Shown here piece after piece: positions 23,061 through 32,726 of a DNA stretch of 38,466 nucleotides. This DNA is from Clostridiales bacterium (GTDB lineage: Bacteria; Bacillota; Peptococcia; Peptococcales; Peptococcaceae): contig QAKL01000101.1 of the NCBI GenBank assembly GCA_003343815.1, positions 1 through 38,466 on the forward strand, in the 5' to 3' direction. A model generated the notes under the pieces. It worked only from the letters and a program-made list of their open reading frames with translations, did not search any database and was not told the origin of the DNA. A program made the position numbers and the translations under genes. The first letter of the stretch is position 1, and the number at the start of each line of letters is the position of its first letter.

Positions 23061-26000
23061 GTGAGGTAATTGATGAAAAAGTAGTCGAGATGCGCTTTGA
23101 TAATCGAGATTTTGAGGAAAATGCGGCAAAGAGTATGTCGACTATAGGCAAGCTGAAGCAGTCGCTCAATATGGATGGGGCGACGAAAGGACTGGAAAAT
23201 GTCGATAAGGCGGCGAAAAATATTGATTTATCCGGGGTGAGCAATGCTGCAGAAACGGTGCGGCTGAAATTTTCGGCGATGGAAGTGGTCGGAGTAACGG
23301 CGTTGGCGAACATTGCAAATCGAGCAATGTACACCGGCGAAAGCATGGTGAAAGCGCTGACGACAGACTCGGTCAAGGCAGGTCTTGCTGAGTACGAGAT
23401 GCAGATGAACTCGATCCAGACGATCATGGCAAATACCCAATCGAAAGGAACGACACTCAAAGATATCAATCAGACGCTGGATGAACTGAATACATACGCA
23501 GATTTAACTATTTACAATTTCTCGCAGATGACACGCAATATCGGTACCTTTACGGCAGCGGGCGTAGATCTGGATACCTCAGTATCAGCAATCAAAGGTA
23601 TTGCTAACTTGGCGGCAGTTTCGGGCTCGACTTCTCAGCAAGCAAGTTTAGGAATGTATCAGCTTTCGCAGGCAATCGCCGCGGGTACGGTGAAGCTGCA
23701 GGACTGGAACTCGGTCGTAAATGCCGGAATGGGCGGTGAGGTATTTCAAAATGCACTGAAAGATACGGCAAGAGTGCATGGGATAGCAATTGATGAGATC
23801 ATCCAAAAGGAGGGCAGTTTCCGCGAAAGTCTGCATACAGGGTGGCTGTCGAGCGAAATGCTGACGGAAACTTTAGCGAAGTTTACGGGTGATTTGAGCG
23901 AGGCTGAGCTGAAAGCAATCGGCTACACTGATGAGCAGACGGCGGCAATCCTCCAAATGGGGGTAACTGCGAACGAGGCAGCTACTAAGGTTAAAACTTT
24001 TTCTCAATTGGTAGATACGATCCAAGAGGCGGTAGGGAGCGGCTGGGCGCTAACATGGAGAACGGTTATTGGCGATTTTGAAGAGGCTAGGGAACTCTAT
24101 ACCGGAATCAATGATGTCATAAGCGGGATGATTAATAATTCGTCTGCTGCACGCAATGATATGCTCAAACTTTGGAAAGACATGGGCGGTAGAACGGCGC
24201 TGATAGAAAGTGCTAAGAATGCGTTCGAAGCGTTAGTAAAGGTGATCACTCCGATAAAAGAGGCGTTTCGCGAGATATTTCCCAAGACGACGGCGCTTAA
24301 TCTATATGTACTGACGATGCATTTGCGGGATTTCACCAAAGAGTTAGCGATAAGTGATGAAAGCGCGGAAAATCTCAAGAATACGTTTAAGGGGTTATTC
24401 TCTATTTTAGGTGTGATAAAAAAGGTTGCTGCTGGGTTATTGGGATTAATCAGTCCTGTCGTAAAAATTATGGCGAGCCTCGGGGCAATGGTGTTAAATG
24501 TCACGGGTAATATCGGCAATCTTTTGAGCGCACTCGGTGAAAAGTTTAACACTGAGGGATTGGAAAAGCTGAATGATTTTCTGGAAAGCGTGCATAAAAA
24601 GCTGGAAGAAATTTATCAAAGTATCAGCGGTGCGCGCAAGAGTGTGGGTGATACGATAAGCGAAACCGGGGAAAAAATCGAGAAAAGCAAAATCGGCGAA
24701 TGCTTAACGGCGATAGGATCGGCGATAAAGACTCTGGGGAGCGGGGTATTGAATGCCTTTTCTACGGCGCTTACTACTCTGACCAATGCTGTGAGTAATG
24801 CCGATTTTACAAATCTGACAGCGTTTATTAATGCGTTAGCCTTTGGAGGATTGTCTTCGGCGTTATATGCGTTTAGTGTAAATGGTATTTTGGATGATTT
24901 GCGCGATACACTGAAACTGTATCAAACGATATTAAACGCGAAAGCTTTATTGAATATTGCGAAGGCGATCGGAATTTTGGCGGCGTCGCTTTTGGTGATG
25001 TCCTTAATTGATACCGGTAAACTCGCAGGGACCGTAGCGGCAATGGGGGTATTATTTGCCGAGTTAGGATTAATGATAAAAGCATTTGCCGGTGGCGGAA
25101 ATCTCAAAGATGTGATCGCCGGGAATATCGCGCTATCGGGGGTAGCAGGGTCATTGGTGAGTATTGCTTCGGCAATGTTTATTTTAGCAATGGCTGTGAA
25201 ATCACTGGGAGAATTGGATTTCAAACAGTTAGCGGTAGGTGTAGCCGGGGTAGGCTCACTCATGGCAATGATGACGGCTACGGCTAAGGTCATGGCAAGC
25301 GGTGGTAAGACGGTCATCAAAGGTACTACGAGCATGGTGATATTTGCAGCGAGTGTAAAAGTGTTAGCCAGCGCGTGCAAAGATCTGGCGGCGATGAAAT
25401 TTGGCGAGATGACGAAAGGTCTCGTCGGCATGGGTGCGCTTTTAGCGGAGCTGTCAATATTTTTGAATAAAACGGGCGGACAGGTGAAACTGCTGGCTGT
25501 GAGTACGGCGATGGTCGGAATCGGCGTCTCGATGAAGATATTTGCTTCAAGCATGAGCGATTTAGGCGCATTAAGCTGGGGCGAAATTGCACGAGGACTT
25601 GCGGCGATGGCAGGAGCATTAGTCGCGATCACGGCGGCACTGAAACTGATGCCTAAGGGATCGCTTATCCAAGGGACGGAGCTTGTCGCTGTATCAGGAG
25701 CGCTAATAATATTAGCAGGTGCGCTCGACAGAATGGGCGGCATGAGCTGGGATGAAATCGGACATGGTCTGGTAGTATTAGGCGGTGCTTTAGCAATATT
25801 AGCCGTAGGTCTAAAGGCAATGCAAGGAACGATGGTCGGAGCGGCGGCGATGACTTTGGCGGCGGGTGCGGTGGGGACACTGGCACCGATGCTGGCTATT
25901 TTAGGTGCGATGAAGTTGGGGGCAATCGGCAAGAGTTTGGTTGCCTTAGGCGGTGCCTTTACGGTGCTGGGGGTGGCAGGAGCGGTATTAGGTCCTGTGA

Positions 26001-28831
26001 TCCCGGCGTTATTAGGATTAAGTGCAGCGTTTACGCTTTTAGGAATTGGGGTCGCCGGAATCGGAGCGGGGTTGGCTTTGGCGGCGGCAGGAATTGCGAC
26101 TTTTGCTACGGCAAGTGCGGTCGGAGCGGCGGCGATAGCAACCTCGCTTGGAGCGATCGTGGTGGCGATAGCAGGGTTAGTGCCAACGATTGCTGTTACA
26201 GTAGCGAACGGTGTTATTGCTTTTGTCCAAGCGATAGGAGCAGGTGCGCCGATACTGATTACGGCAGTAGTTGATATTTTAAATGCGGTGCTTACGGCGG
26301 TAGAAGAAGTCGTCCCCAAAGCAGTAACGGTCGTGGTTGATATTTTACTGTATCTTTTGGATACGATACAAGCCAAACTGCCGTTATTTATGGATGTCGG
26401 GGCAGATTTGATCGTTAAATTCCTCCATGGAGTAGAGGAACATTTGCCCGAGGTGGTGCAGGCAGGATTTGATCTGGTAGTTGGTTTTCTAAACTCGATG
26501 GCAGATAGTATGCGCAAAAATGCGCCTATTTTAGGCGAGGCTATTGCTAATGTGGTGACTGCGCTATTAGATGCGGCAATCGGGATAATTTTCGGATTTG
26601 GCAATAAATTTGTCGAAGCCGGAGGCGAAAGTGTCGAGCATTTCATCAAGGGTATAGATGAGATGCGTGATACAGTGAAAGAAGCGGTTAAAGGCATTGC
26701 GCTTGCGGCAGTGGAGACGGTCAAAAATGCATGGGCGGATTTCAAGGCAGCAGGTAAATATGTCATCGACGGATTATTAAACGGTATCAGGGATAAGAAA
26801 AATGCGCTGGTCGATGGGGCGAAGAATGCGGCGAATAGTATTTTAAACGCAATGGAAAATACGCTGGAAATTAATTCACCGTCGAAAAAGACTTATCAAA
26901 TCGGTGTCTATACGATGTTAGGCTTGATTAATGCGCTAAAAGCAATGAAAAATAAGCTCTCGGCACAGACGAAAAATACGATTAATGATGGATTGCTCGC
27001 GCCGATGAACGAGTTGGTCGACGAGACGGCTGAGGAAATGATATTTGGCGCTGAGGCGATGAAAGCGTTTGTCGAGCAGTATGCAGCGCTTTTAAGCGTG
27101 ATGAAATATACGGACTACATCGAAAAGGCACGCGACGCGATAACTGACTATGGTGTCAAACTCTACGAGGAAAGCGAACAGTATCAGAATGACGCGGAGG
27201 AGTTAGAGAATTATCAAAATGATTTAATAGAATTGACTGAGCTGCGCGATGAGGTACAAAAGAAACTCGAGACACAAAGTGCGGAGCGCAAGGCGATGTC
27301 GGCGGATGAGGTCGCGCAATTACAGAGTGATTTAGCGGATATTGAAAGCTCTATCGAGGATACGACGCAGGCGATCGAGGATACGCAAAGCCAAATGGCG
27401 GAGCATATTGCTGATATTTACGAAAATTTGCGCAGCTCGATTAAGGAGAAATTGGCTGACAGTATGGATCCGCTTAGTTTGGATATCACAAGCGGGGTTG
27501 ATATTTTCAAAAGCTTTGAGAAAAACGAGGCGATCAGTGCGAATGAGCTTTTGGATAATATGTATTCTCAGCTTGATGGTGTCCGTGAGTGGCGGGATAA
27601 TCTGAACGCATTGGCGGCGAGCGGGCTCGATAGCGGTTTGGTTGATATTTTAAAGAACCTCGGTATTGACGGAGCAAATTATGTCGATACTTTTATGAGC
27701 ATGACGACCGAACAGATGGAGGCGGCAAATCAAGCATTTATCGAATCCAGCCATTTAACGAGCGAAACACTACTTAGTAATTTTAGTGATACGCTAAATA
27801 ATACTAAAGAATGGGTCGGCAAGATTCAGACGTTAGCAGCAAGCGGACTAAACCAAGCGGTGGTCGAGGGCTTGGGCAAGATGGGCGTAAGCGGAAGTGA
27901 GTATGTAGACGCATTTCTCGGGATGAGCTATGCGGAGATCCAAGAATTTAATGCGCAGTATGCGGAATATTTGAAACTGCCGGAAGAGGCGGCGGATAGT
28001 GTGATTGCGTCGTTTGCCTTTGCCGGGACGAACTCGGCGGCGGAATTCAGAGCGTCGTTAGAAGAAACGTTTGATCCGGAGTCGGAGGTGGCGCAGGGAA
28101 TCGTCGATAATTTGCTTGCTTTAGGCGAGAAGATGGCGGAAAAGCTCCAAAGCGGAATTGCAGCGAAAGAAAGTGCGGTTGAGGATACGGCATATACGCT
28201 GGGTAAGAGTACCTATGACGGGGTAAATAAAAATGTCTCGGAGAAAAAAGGGCGCAGTTTAGCTGACATGATGAGTAAAGGTTTAATCGGCGGCTTATAT
28301 AATAACCAAAACGCGGTGAAAACGGCGGCGGAAGCAGTGGCACGCTCGGCGTATACGGCGGCGATGAATGCATTAGAAATCCACTCGCCGTCGAAAGCGT
28401 TTGCGAGATTAGGAATGTATGCTGACGCGGGACTGGCAAATGGATTTACGAAATTTGCCTATACGGCGATCGGCGCGGCGAAAGATATGGGCGAGAACTC
28501 GGTAAAAGCATTAAGTAGGACGCTTAGTCAAGTGAATAAGGTGATTAACGGCGAGGTCGAGCTAAATCCGACGATCAGACCGGTATTGGATCTAACGGAT
28601 GTGGAGAGTAAGAGCCGTAGACTCAATGTACTTTTGAGCCGCGAGCAGGCGTATAGTGTAAATACAATGATGAAAGCTAATGATGTGTCGGAAATTCAAA
28701 ATGGCGGAAATGGCGAAAAAAGCGGTAATAATTACAGCTTTATCCAGAACAATTATTCTCCGAAAGCACTGTCGAAGGCTGATATTTATCGTGCGACTAA
28801 GAATCAGTTTGCACAGATCAAAGGGGTGTAG
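23057..28831 (+). CDS. Tape measure protein, 1924 aa
   Basis: It sets tail length and passes through the tail into the host at infection. The N-terminus has NRDFEENAAKSMSTIGKLKQSL and GVSLDTSVSAIKG-type segments of the tape-measure domain; the centre holds about six Gly/Ala/Leu-rich hydrophobic repeats; the C-terminal part contains two LEI(N/H)SPSK...G units and a pair of related segments with LAASGL. Length predicts a tail up to about 0.29 micrometre, assuming 0.15 nm per residue and no processing. Start: GTG 23057 lies 9 bases after GGGAGGT; the upstream ATG at 23036 precedes that site and is unlikely. Confidence 0.9.
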   Translation: MSEVIDEKVVEMRFDNRDFEENAAKSMSTIGKLKQSLNMDGATKGLENVDKAAKNIDLSGVSNAAETVRLKFSAMEVVGVTALANIANRAMYTGESMVKALTTDSVKAGLAEYEMQMNSIQTIMANTQSKGTTLKDINQTLDELNTYADLTIYNFSQMTRNIGTFTAAGVDLDTSVSAIKGIANLAAVSGSTSQQASLGMYQLSQAIAAGTVKLQDWNSVVNAGMGGEVFQNALKDTARVHGIAIDEIIQKEGSFRESLHTGWLSSEMLTETLAKFTGDLSEAELKAIGYTDEQTAAILQMGVTANEAATKVKTFSQLVDTIQEAVGSGWALTWRTVIGDFEEARELYTGINDVISGMINNSSAARNDMLKLWKDMGGRTALIESAKNAFEALVKVITPIKEAFREIFPKTTALNLYVLTMHLRDFTKELAISDESAENLKNTFKGLFSILGVIKKVAAGLLGLISPVVKIMASLGAMVLNVTGNIGNLLSALGEKFNTEGLEKLNDFLESVHKKLEEIYQSISGARKSVGDTISETGEKIEKSKIGECLTAIGSAIKTLGSGVLNAFSTALTTLTNAVSNADFTNLTAFINALAFGGLSSALYAFSVNGILDDLRDTLKLYQTILNAKALLNIAKAIGILAASLLVMSLIDTGKLAGTVAAMGVLFAELGLMIKAFAGGGNLKDVIAGNIALSGVAGSLVSIASAMFILAMAVKSLGELDFKQLAVGVAGVGSLMAMMTATAKVMASGGKTVIKGTTSMVIFAASVKVLASACKDLAAMKFGEMTKGLVGMGALLAELSIFLNKTGGQVKLLAVSTAMVGIGVSMKIFASSMSDLGALSWGEIARGLAAMAGALVAITAALKLMPKGSLIQGTELVAVSGALIILAGALDRMGGMSWDEIGHGLVVLGGALAILAVGLKAMQGTMVGAAAMTLAAGAVGTLAPMLAILGAMKLGAIGKSLVALGGAFTVLGVAGAVLGPVIPALLGLSAAFTLLGIGVAGIGAGLALAAAGIATFATASAVGAAAIATSLGAIVVAIAGLVPTIAVTVANGVIAFVQAIGAGAPILITAVVDILNAVLTAVEEVVPKAVTVVVDILLYLLDTIQAKLPLFMDVGADLIVKFLHGVEEHLPEVVQAGFDLVVGFLNSMADSMRKNAPILGEAIANVVTALLDAAIGIIFGFGNKFVEAGGESVEHFIKGIDEMRDTVKEAVKGIALAAVETVKNAWADFKAAGKYVIDGLLNGIRDKKNALVDGAKNAANSILNAMENTLEINSPSKKTYQIGVYTMLGLINALKAMKNKLSAQTKNTINDGLLAPMNELVDETAEEMIFGAEAMKAFVEQYAALLSVMKYTDYIEKARDAITDYGVKLYEESEQYQNDAEELENYQNDLIELTELRDEVQKKLETQSAERKAMSADEVAQLQSDLADIESSIEDTTQAIEDTQSQMAEHIADIYENLRSSIKEKLADSMDPLSLDITSGVDIFKSFEKNEAISANELLDNMYSQLDGVREWRDNLNALAASGLDSGLVDILKNLGIDGANYVDTFMSMTTEQMEAANQAFIESSHLTSETLLSNFSDTLNNTKEWVGKIQTLAASGLNQAVVEGLGKMGVSGSEYVDAFLGMSYAEIQEFNAQYAEYLKLPEEAADSVIASFAFAGTNSAAEFRASLEETFDPESEVAQGIVDNLLALGEKMAEKLQSGIAAKESAVEDTAYTLGKSTYDGVNKNVSEKKGRSLADMMSKGLIGGLYNNQNAVKTAAEAVARSAYTAAMNALEIHSPSKAFARLGMYADAGLANGFTKFAYTAIGAAKDMGENSVKALSRTLSQVNKVINGEVELNPTIRPVLDLTDVESKSRRLNVLLSREQAYSVNTMMKANDVSEIQNGGNGEKSGNNYSFIQNNYSPKALSKADIYRATKNQFAQIKGV

Positions 28832-28837
28832 GATAAG

Positions 28838-29761
28838 ATGATCAAAAGCTTTACGATTGTGAATTTTTTAGGGGAGAGTTTGAAATTGGAGTTGGGAAGT
28901 CCGGAGAAATCCGGCTTTCTGATCCAATCGGTGACAGGGATCGGTCCTGCGAAAGCGGATATTAATAAAACGGAAGTGGCGACTAATGACGGGGCGCTCT
29001 ATAACTCTGCGCGGGTAAACAGCCGCAATATCGTATTTAATTTTATATTTACCGAGACGGAAGACGGAGAGTCGATCGAGGATGTCAGGCATAAGTCGTA
29101 TAAATATTTTCCGTTAAAAAAGGGTGTGGATATTATCATCGAGACGGATAAGCGTCTCTTGAAAGCGAGCGGCTATGTGGAGTCGAACGAGGTGAATATT
29201 TTTAGCCAAAGGGAAAGCGCGCAGGTCTCAATCGTGTGTCCGGATCCGTATTTTTATTCGTACGGAGAGGGCGGGATCATTAAGACGATATTTTACGGTG
29301 TGGAGCCGAAGTTTGAATTTCCCTTTGCAAATGAGTCGTACGAGGAAAAGACGATGGTCATGGGTGAGCTTTTGAGTAAGACCAAGAGCGTGATTTATTA
29401 TCCCGGGGATAGTGAGGTCGGGATCATGATTTATATTCACGCTTTAGATGAGGCGGTGAATCCGTTTATCTATAATATCCGCACCAATGAGCGAATGACA
29501 ATCAATACAGAGAGATTAAAAACATTGACGGGAAGTGCGTTGGTTGGCGGTGATGATATTGTCATCAATACGGCTAAGGGAGAGAAGAGCATCATCCTGA
29601 AGCGCGATAATAAGGAATATAATATTTTGAATTGCTTGGGGAGAGATACGGACTGGTTTCTGCTTTCAAAAGGGGATAATGTGTTTGCTTTCGGAGCGGA
29701 GGACGGGACGGCGAATCTGCAGTTTTATATCGAAAACAAGGTGGTTTATGAGGGAGTGTGA
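28838..29761 (+). CDS. Distal tail protein (Dit-like), 307 aa
   Basis: It begins MIKSFTIVNFLGESLKLEL and contains GIGPAKADINKTEV, NSRNIVFNFIF and VSIVCPDPYFYS, the hallmark of the phage distal tail/ORF46-type family. Dit forms the hub joining the tail tube to the adsorption device. It comes right after the tape measure as expected, with a Gp37-like protein next. Confidence 0.82.
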   Translation: MIKSFTIVNFLGESLKLELGSPEKSGFLIQSVTGIGPAKADINKTEVATNDGALYNSARVNSRNIVFNFIFTETEDGESIEDVRHKSYKYFPLKKGVDIIIETDKRLLKASGYVESNEVNIFSQRESAQVSIVCPDPYFYSYGEGGIIKTIFYGVEPKFEFPFANESYEEKTMVMGELLSKTKSVIYYPGDSEVGIMIYIHALDEAVNPFIYNIRTNERMTINTERLKTLTGSALVGGDDIVINTAKGEKSIILKRDNKEYNILNCLGRDTDWFLLSKGDNVFAFGAEDGTANLQFYIENKVVYEGV

Positions 29762-30855
29762 TGAAAATGGAGCTGGTGGTGCTGGATGAAAGCTTTCAGT
29801 CGGTGGCGGTCATCGACTCCTATAAATCGCTGATCTGGGCTGACCGCTATAATGAGTACGGAGATTTTGAATTATATTTGCGGATGGATAATGATCTGCT
29901 TAAATTTATCAAAGAGGATTATTATTTGTGGCGCAAAGACTCGGAGCATTTGATGATCATCGAAAGTTTGGCGATTGACTCGGATGTGGAGGAGGGAAAT
30001 TATCTCACGGTGAAAGGGCGGTCGCTGGAATCAATCCCGGAAAGGCGCATCATTTGGGGGCAGACGATCATCGAGGGCGGTTTGCAGTTGATCATTAGGG
30101 AATTTTTAAATGAGTGTATTATTGCGCCTGCCATCGCAGAGAGGAAGATAGATAATTTTATTTTCAAAATGTCTGACGATGAGCGAATTACGAAGCTAAT
30201 GGGCAGTGTGCAGTATAACGGAGATAATTTGTATGATGTGATAAAGAGTTTGTGCTTGACGAATAAGCTGGGATTCAAAATAGTTTTGGATGAAGAGAAT
30301 CGTTTTGTTTTTAGTTTATATATGGGGACTGATCGCTCGTATGCCCAAGAAGCGAATCCGTATGTGGTTTTTTCGCCAAAGTACGAAAATATTATCAACA
30401 GCAATTTTTACACCTCGAAGGCGGAGATGAAAAATGTGGCGTTTGTCGCCGGAGAGGGCGAGGGTGCTAAGCGGAAAAAAGCGATCGTCTATGAGGGCGA
30501 GGCGCCTCAAGGACTATCACGGCGAGAGATATTTACAGACGCGAGGGATATTTCCACGACTACGGACGGTGAGGAATTGACCGAAACAGAATATCAGGCG
30601 CAGTTGGAAAACCGCGGGAAAGAGGCTTTAAGCGAATGCGGGATAAAAACGGCATTTGAGGGCGAGGTCGAAACGACGCGGCTGTTTCGCTATGGCGAGG
30701 ATTTCTTTTTGGGGGATATTATTCAGATTACGAATGAATACGGGCACGAGGCGGCTGCGTATATTTCGGAAGTGGTTACTTCAGAAGATGAAGAGGGATT
30801 GAAAATTTATCCGACATTTCAAATGATCGAGAAAACGGAAGAAAAGGAGGGATAG
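29761..30855 (+). CDS. ReqiPepy6 Gp37-like tail protein, 364 aa
   Basis: It begins MKMELVVLDESFQSVAVIDS and contains SLIWADRYNEYGDFELYL and YLTVKGRSLESIPERRIIW, typical of the siphovirus ReqiPepy6 Gp37-like family, a Tal/gp27-like tail hub protein. The ATG overlaps the previous stop; GTG 29758 is possible. Confidence 0.85.
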   Translation: MKMELVVLDESFQSVAVIDSYKSLIWADRYNEYGDFELYLRMDNDLLKFIKEDYYLWRKDSEHLMIIESLAIDSDVEEGNYLTVKGRSLESIPERRIIWGQTIIEGGLQLIIREFLNECIIAPAIAERKIDNFIFKMSDDERITKLMGSVQYNGDNLYDVIKSLCLTNKLGFKIVLDEENRFVFSLYMGTDRSYAQEANPYVVFSPKYENIINSNFYTSKAEMKNVAFVAGEGEGAKRKKAIVYEGEAPQGLSRREIFTDARDISTTTDGEELTETEYQAQLENRGKEALSECGIKTAFEGEVETTRLFRYGEDFFLGDIIQITNEYGHEAAAYISEVVTSEDEEGLKIYPTFQMIEKTEEKEG

Positions 30856-30859
30856 GACT

Positions 30860-31909
30860 TTGAGTGTGACTTATGGATTTTTTAATTCGCTCAATGGCGA
30901 CCGCAAATATGATGCGCTGCAATTATCGAGTATGTTCGACGGCGTGATTTTAGACGGGGTGTTCGCTTCAATCGGCGAATGTTTTTTGACAAAGGCTGCG
31001 GACGGACTGGCGGTGAATATCGGCACGGGAAAGGCTTGGTTTGATCATACTTGGATATTAAACGACGCGGGGTTTAAGGTGGATATTCCCGAGGCGGACG
31101 GATTGTTGGACCGAATTGATGCAGTAGTGCTGGATATTGACAACACGGAGAGTGTCCGCGCGAACTCGATAAAAATCGTGCAGGGGACTCCGGCGACAAA
31201 TCCTGCAGCGCCGGAAATGATAAGCGTCCGCAATCATCATCAGCATCCGATCTGTTATATCCGAGTAGCTGCGGCGGCAAAGTCGATTCGGCAGGCGGAT
31301 ATTACGAATAAGGTGGGAACTACTGAGACGCCGTTTGTGAGTGGAGTGCTGCAGACGATTGATCTGGATAAGCTTTTGGGACAGTGGCAGGATGAGCTGG
31401 ATCAATTTGTTGAAAATGAAACCAGCGATTTTACCGACTGGACGGAGGCAAAGGCTGCGGAGTATGAGGCATGGTTTGCGGGATTAAAGGCGGATCTCGT
31501 GAGTGAAAAAGAGGCGATGAATGCATGGATCAGTAACGAAGAAAGTGCGTTTACTGATTGGTTTAATCAGATGAAAGATCAATTGAGCGAGGACGCTGCG
31601 GGAAATCTGCAATTGCAGGTGGATAAAAAGACGGAGCGGAAAAGCTATCAAATATCATTGGCTGCTGATATTTGGTCGGAAAGTAGCCCCTATGTGCAAA
31701 ATGTGACTCTTGCTGATATTTTAGCGGGTGATATGGTTTTCTTACAGCCAAATGTGGCTGATATTTCGGATAATGCGGCGAAACAGGCGGTAATCGAGGC
31801 GTGGGGAATGGTGTCGTTTGTGAGTGTTACAAATGGGAAACTCACCTTTACTGCTTTGGAAGAATGCCCCGAGGTTGCGATTCCTTTAGATGTCGGGGTG
31901 ATCAGATGA
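30860..31909 (+). CDS. Baseplate or receptor-binding protein, 349 aa
   Basis: The N-terminus (YGFFNSLNGDRKYDALQLSS, then NIGTGKAWFDHTW) is a standard baseplate module of Firmicutes phages. The centre is a charged helical stretch with three related units (SDFTDWTEAK, AWFAGLKADL, SAFTDWFNQMKDQL), and the last 90 residues are a domain shared with the fibre protein at 8693. The start is TTG, 10 bases after AAGGAGGG; no ATG is better placed. It is probably the tail tip adsorption protein. Confidence 0.72.
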   Translation: MSVTYGFFNSLNGDRKYDALQLSSMFDGVILDGVFASIGECFLTKAADGLAVNIGTGKAWFDHTWILNDAGFKVDIPEADGLLDRIDAVVLDIDNTESVRANSIKIVQGTPATNPAAPEMISVRNHHQHPICYIRVAAAAKSIRQADITNKVGTTETPFVSGVLQTIDLDKLLGQWQDELDQFVENETSDFTDWTEAKAAEYEAWFAGLKADLVSEKEAMNAWISNEESAFTDWFNQMKDQLSEDAAGNLQLQVDKKTERKSYQISLAADIWSESSPYVQNVTLADILAGDMVFLQPNVADISDNAAKQAVIEAWGMVSFVSVTNGKLTFTALEECPEVAIPLDVGVIR

Positions 31910-32229
31910 TTGAGATAGGCTCGCAAATGCTGGTCACAATTATTTGTGCGGCGCTTGCCTCATCAGGATTTTGGGCGTATATGACGAAACGCGCGGAGAA
32001 GAAAGATGTAAAGACCGAGATGCTGATCGGATTGGGACACGATCGGATCATGTATCTGGGGATGGGGTATATTGAGCGCGGATATATTACGAGTGATGAG
32101 TATGAGAATTTGTATGAATATTTGTACAAGCCGTATGAAAAAATGGGCGGTAACGGCTCAGCGAAGAGGATCATGAAAGAGGTTGAGAAGCTGCCGATTC
32201 ATAAAATAGTAAATAATGAGGAGGAATAA
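31906..32229 (+). CDS. Phage membrane-anchored lysis-region protein, 107 aa
   Basis: One N-terminal membrane segment (MLVTIICAALASSGFWAYM) is followed by a soluble helical part with GLGHDRIMYLGMGYIERGY, YEYLYKPYEKMGGNGSAKR. The family regularly accompanies a small holin in Firmicutes prophages and may act as a holin or antiholin. The ATG overlaps the stop of the baseplate gene. Confidence 0.72.
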   Translation: MIEIGSQMLVTIICAALASSGFWAYMTKRAEKKDVKTEMLIGLGHDRIMYLGMGYIERGYITSDEYENLYEYLYKPYEKMGGNGSAKRIMKEVEKLPIHKIVNNEEE

Positions 32230-32231
32230 AA

Positions 32232-32441
32232 ATGATTTTTAGTAATAAGACTTATGATATTTTGAAATGGATCGCGATGTATTTGATCCCGGCGGCAGGT
32301 ACTTTATATTTCGCACTGGCAAACATTTGGAATCTGCCGTATGGGGAAGAGGTCGTAGGGACACTGACGGCGGTGGATACATTTTTGGGTGTGCTGCTTG
32401 GTATCAGTACGAATCAGTATAACAAAAATTTGTCGAAGTAG
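32232..32441 (+). CDS. Holin, phi-LC3 type, 69 aa
   Basis: It begins MIFSNKTYDILKWIAMYLIP, then YFALANIWNLPYGEEVVGTL and a second hydrophobic helix (TFLGVLLGIS), which is the phi-LC3-type holin pattern. It would open the membrane at the end of the lytic cycle. No endolysin gene is adjacent; the peptidases at 10495 and 22076 are candidates. Confidence 0.85.
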   Translation: MIFSNKTYDILKWIAMYLIPAAGTLYFALANIWNLPYGEEVVGTLTAVDTFLGVLLGISTNQYNKNLSK

Positions 32442-32453
32442 GAGGTGCGCTGG

Positions 32454-32648
32454 ATGAAAGAGGTGCCTATTTGGGAGAAGAGCAATTTGACATTGGAAGA
32501 AGCGGCAGCGTACTCGGGGATCGGGATTAATAAGCTGCGTACGCTGAGCGATGAGGAGGATTGCAATTTTGTGTTATGGGTGGGAAGTAAGAGGTTGATC
32601 AAGCGAAGGGCGTTTGATAGATTTATTGAAAGTGCTTTTTCAATTTGA
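32454..32648 (+). CDS. xis: Excisionase, Tn916 type, 64 aa
   Basis: It contains LTLEEAAAYSGIGINKLRTL and a LWVGSKRLIKRRAFDRFI end, a winged-helix excisionase of the Tn916 Xis family. It bends DNA at the attachment site so that integrase excises rather than integrates. The ATG is 7 bases after AGGAGGT; GTG 32445 lies inside that site. It is transcribed with the lysis genes and separated from integrase by a terminator. Confidence 0.82.
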   Translation: MKEVPIWEKSNLTLEEAAAYSGIGINKLRTLSDEEDCNFVLWVGSKRLIKRRAFDRFIESAFSI

Positions 32649-32650
32649 TA

Positions 32651-32679
32651 TTGGTTATGGAGCTCTGATGTGGTATAAT
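32651..32679 (+). promoter_or_regulatory. Promoter of the integrase gene
   Basis: TTGGTT (32651-32656) and TATAAT (32674-32679) are 17 bases apart, with TG one base off an extended -10. The -10 lies in the loop and upper stem of the hairpin ending the upstream operon. Confidence 0.68.
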
Positions 32680-32710
32680 TAATTATCATATTGGGGCTCT
32701 TTCTTTGTTT
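32660..32710 (+). terminator. Terminator between excisionase and integrase
   Basis: A 16-pair stem (32660-32675 with 32684-32699), five of its pairs G:U, with an 8-base A/T loop, is followed by TTTCTTTGTTT. It ends the long lytic transcript before integrase, while the integrase promoter is built into the same DNA. Confidence 0.6.
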
Positions 32711-32726
32711 AAGAAAGGAGAACACT

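Noticed and set aside
24922..26766. A 614-codon open frame on the minus strand
   Set aside because: It lies wholly inside the tape measure gene, whose frame is longer and matches a known family. The antisense reading is low-complexity Ala/Pro/Thr-rich, as expected from the hydrophobic repeats.
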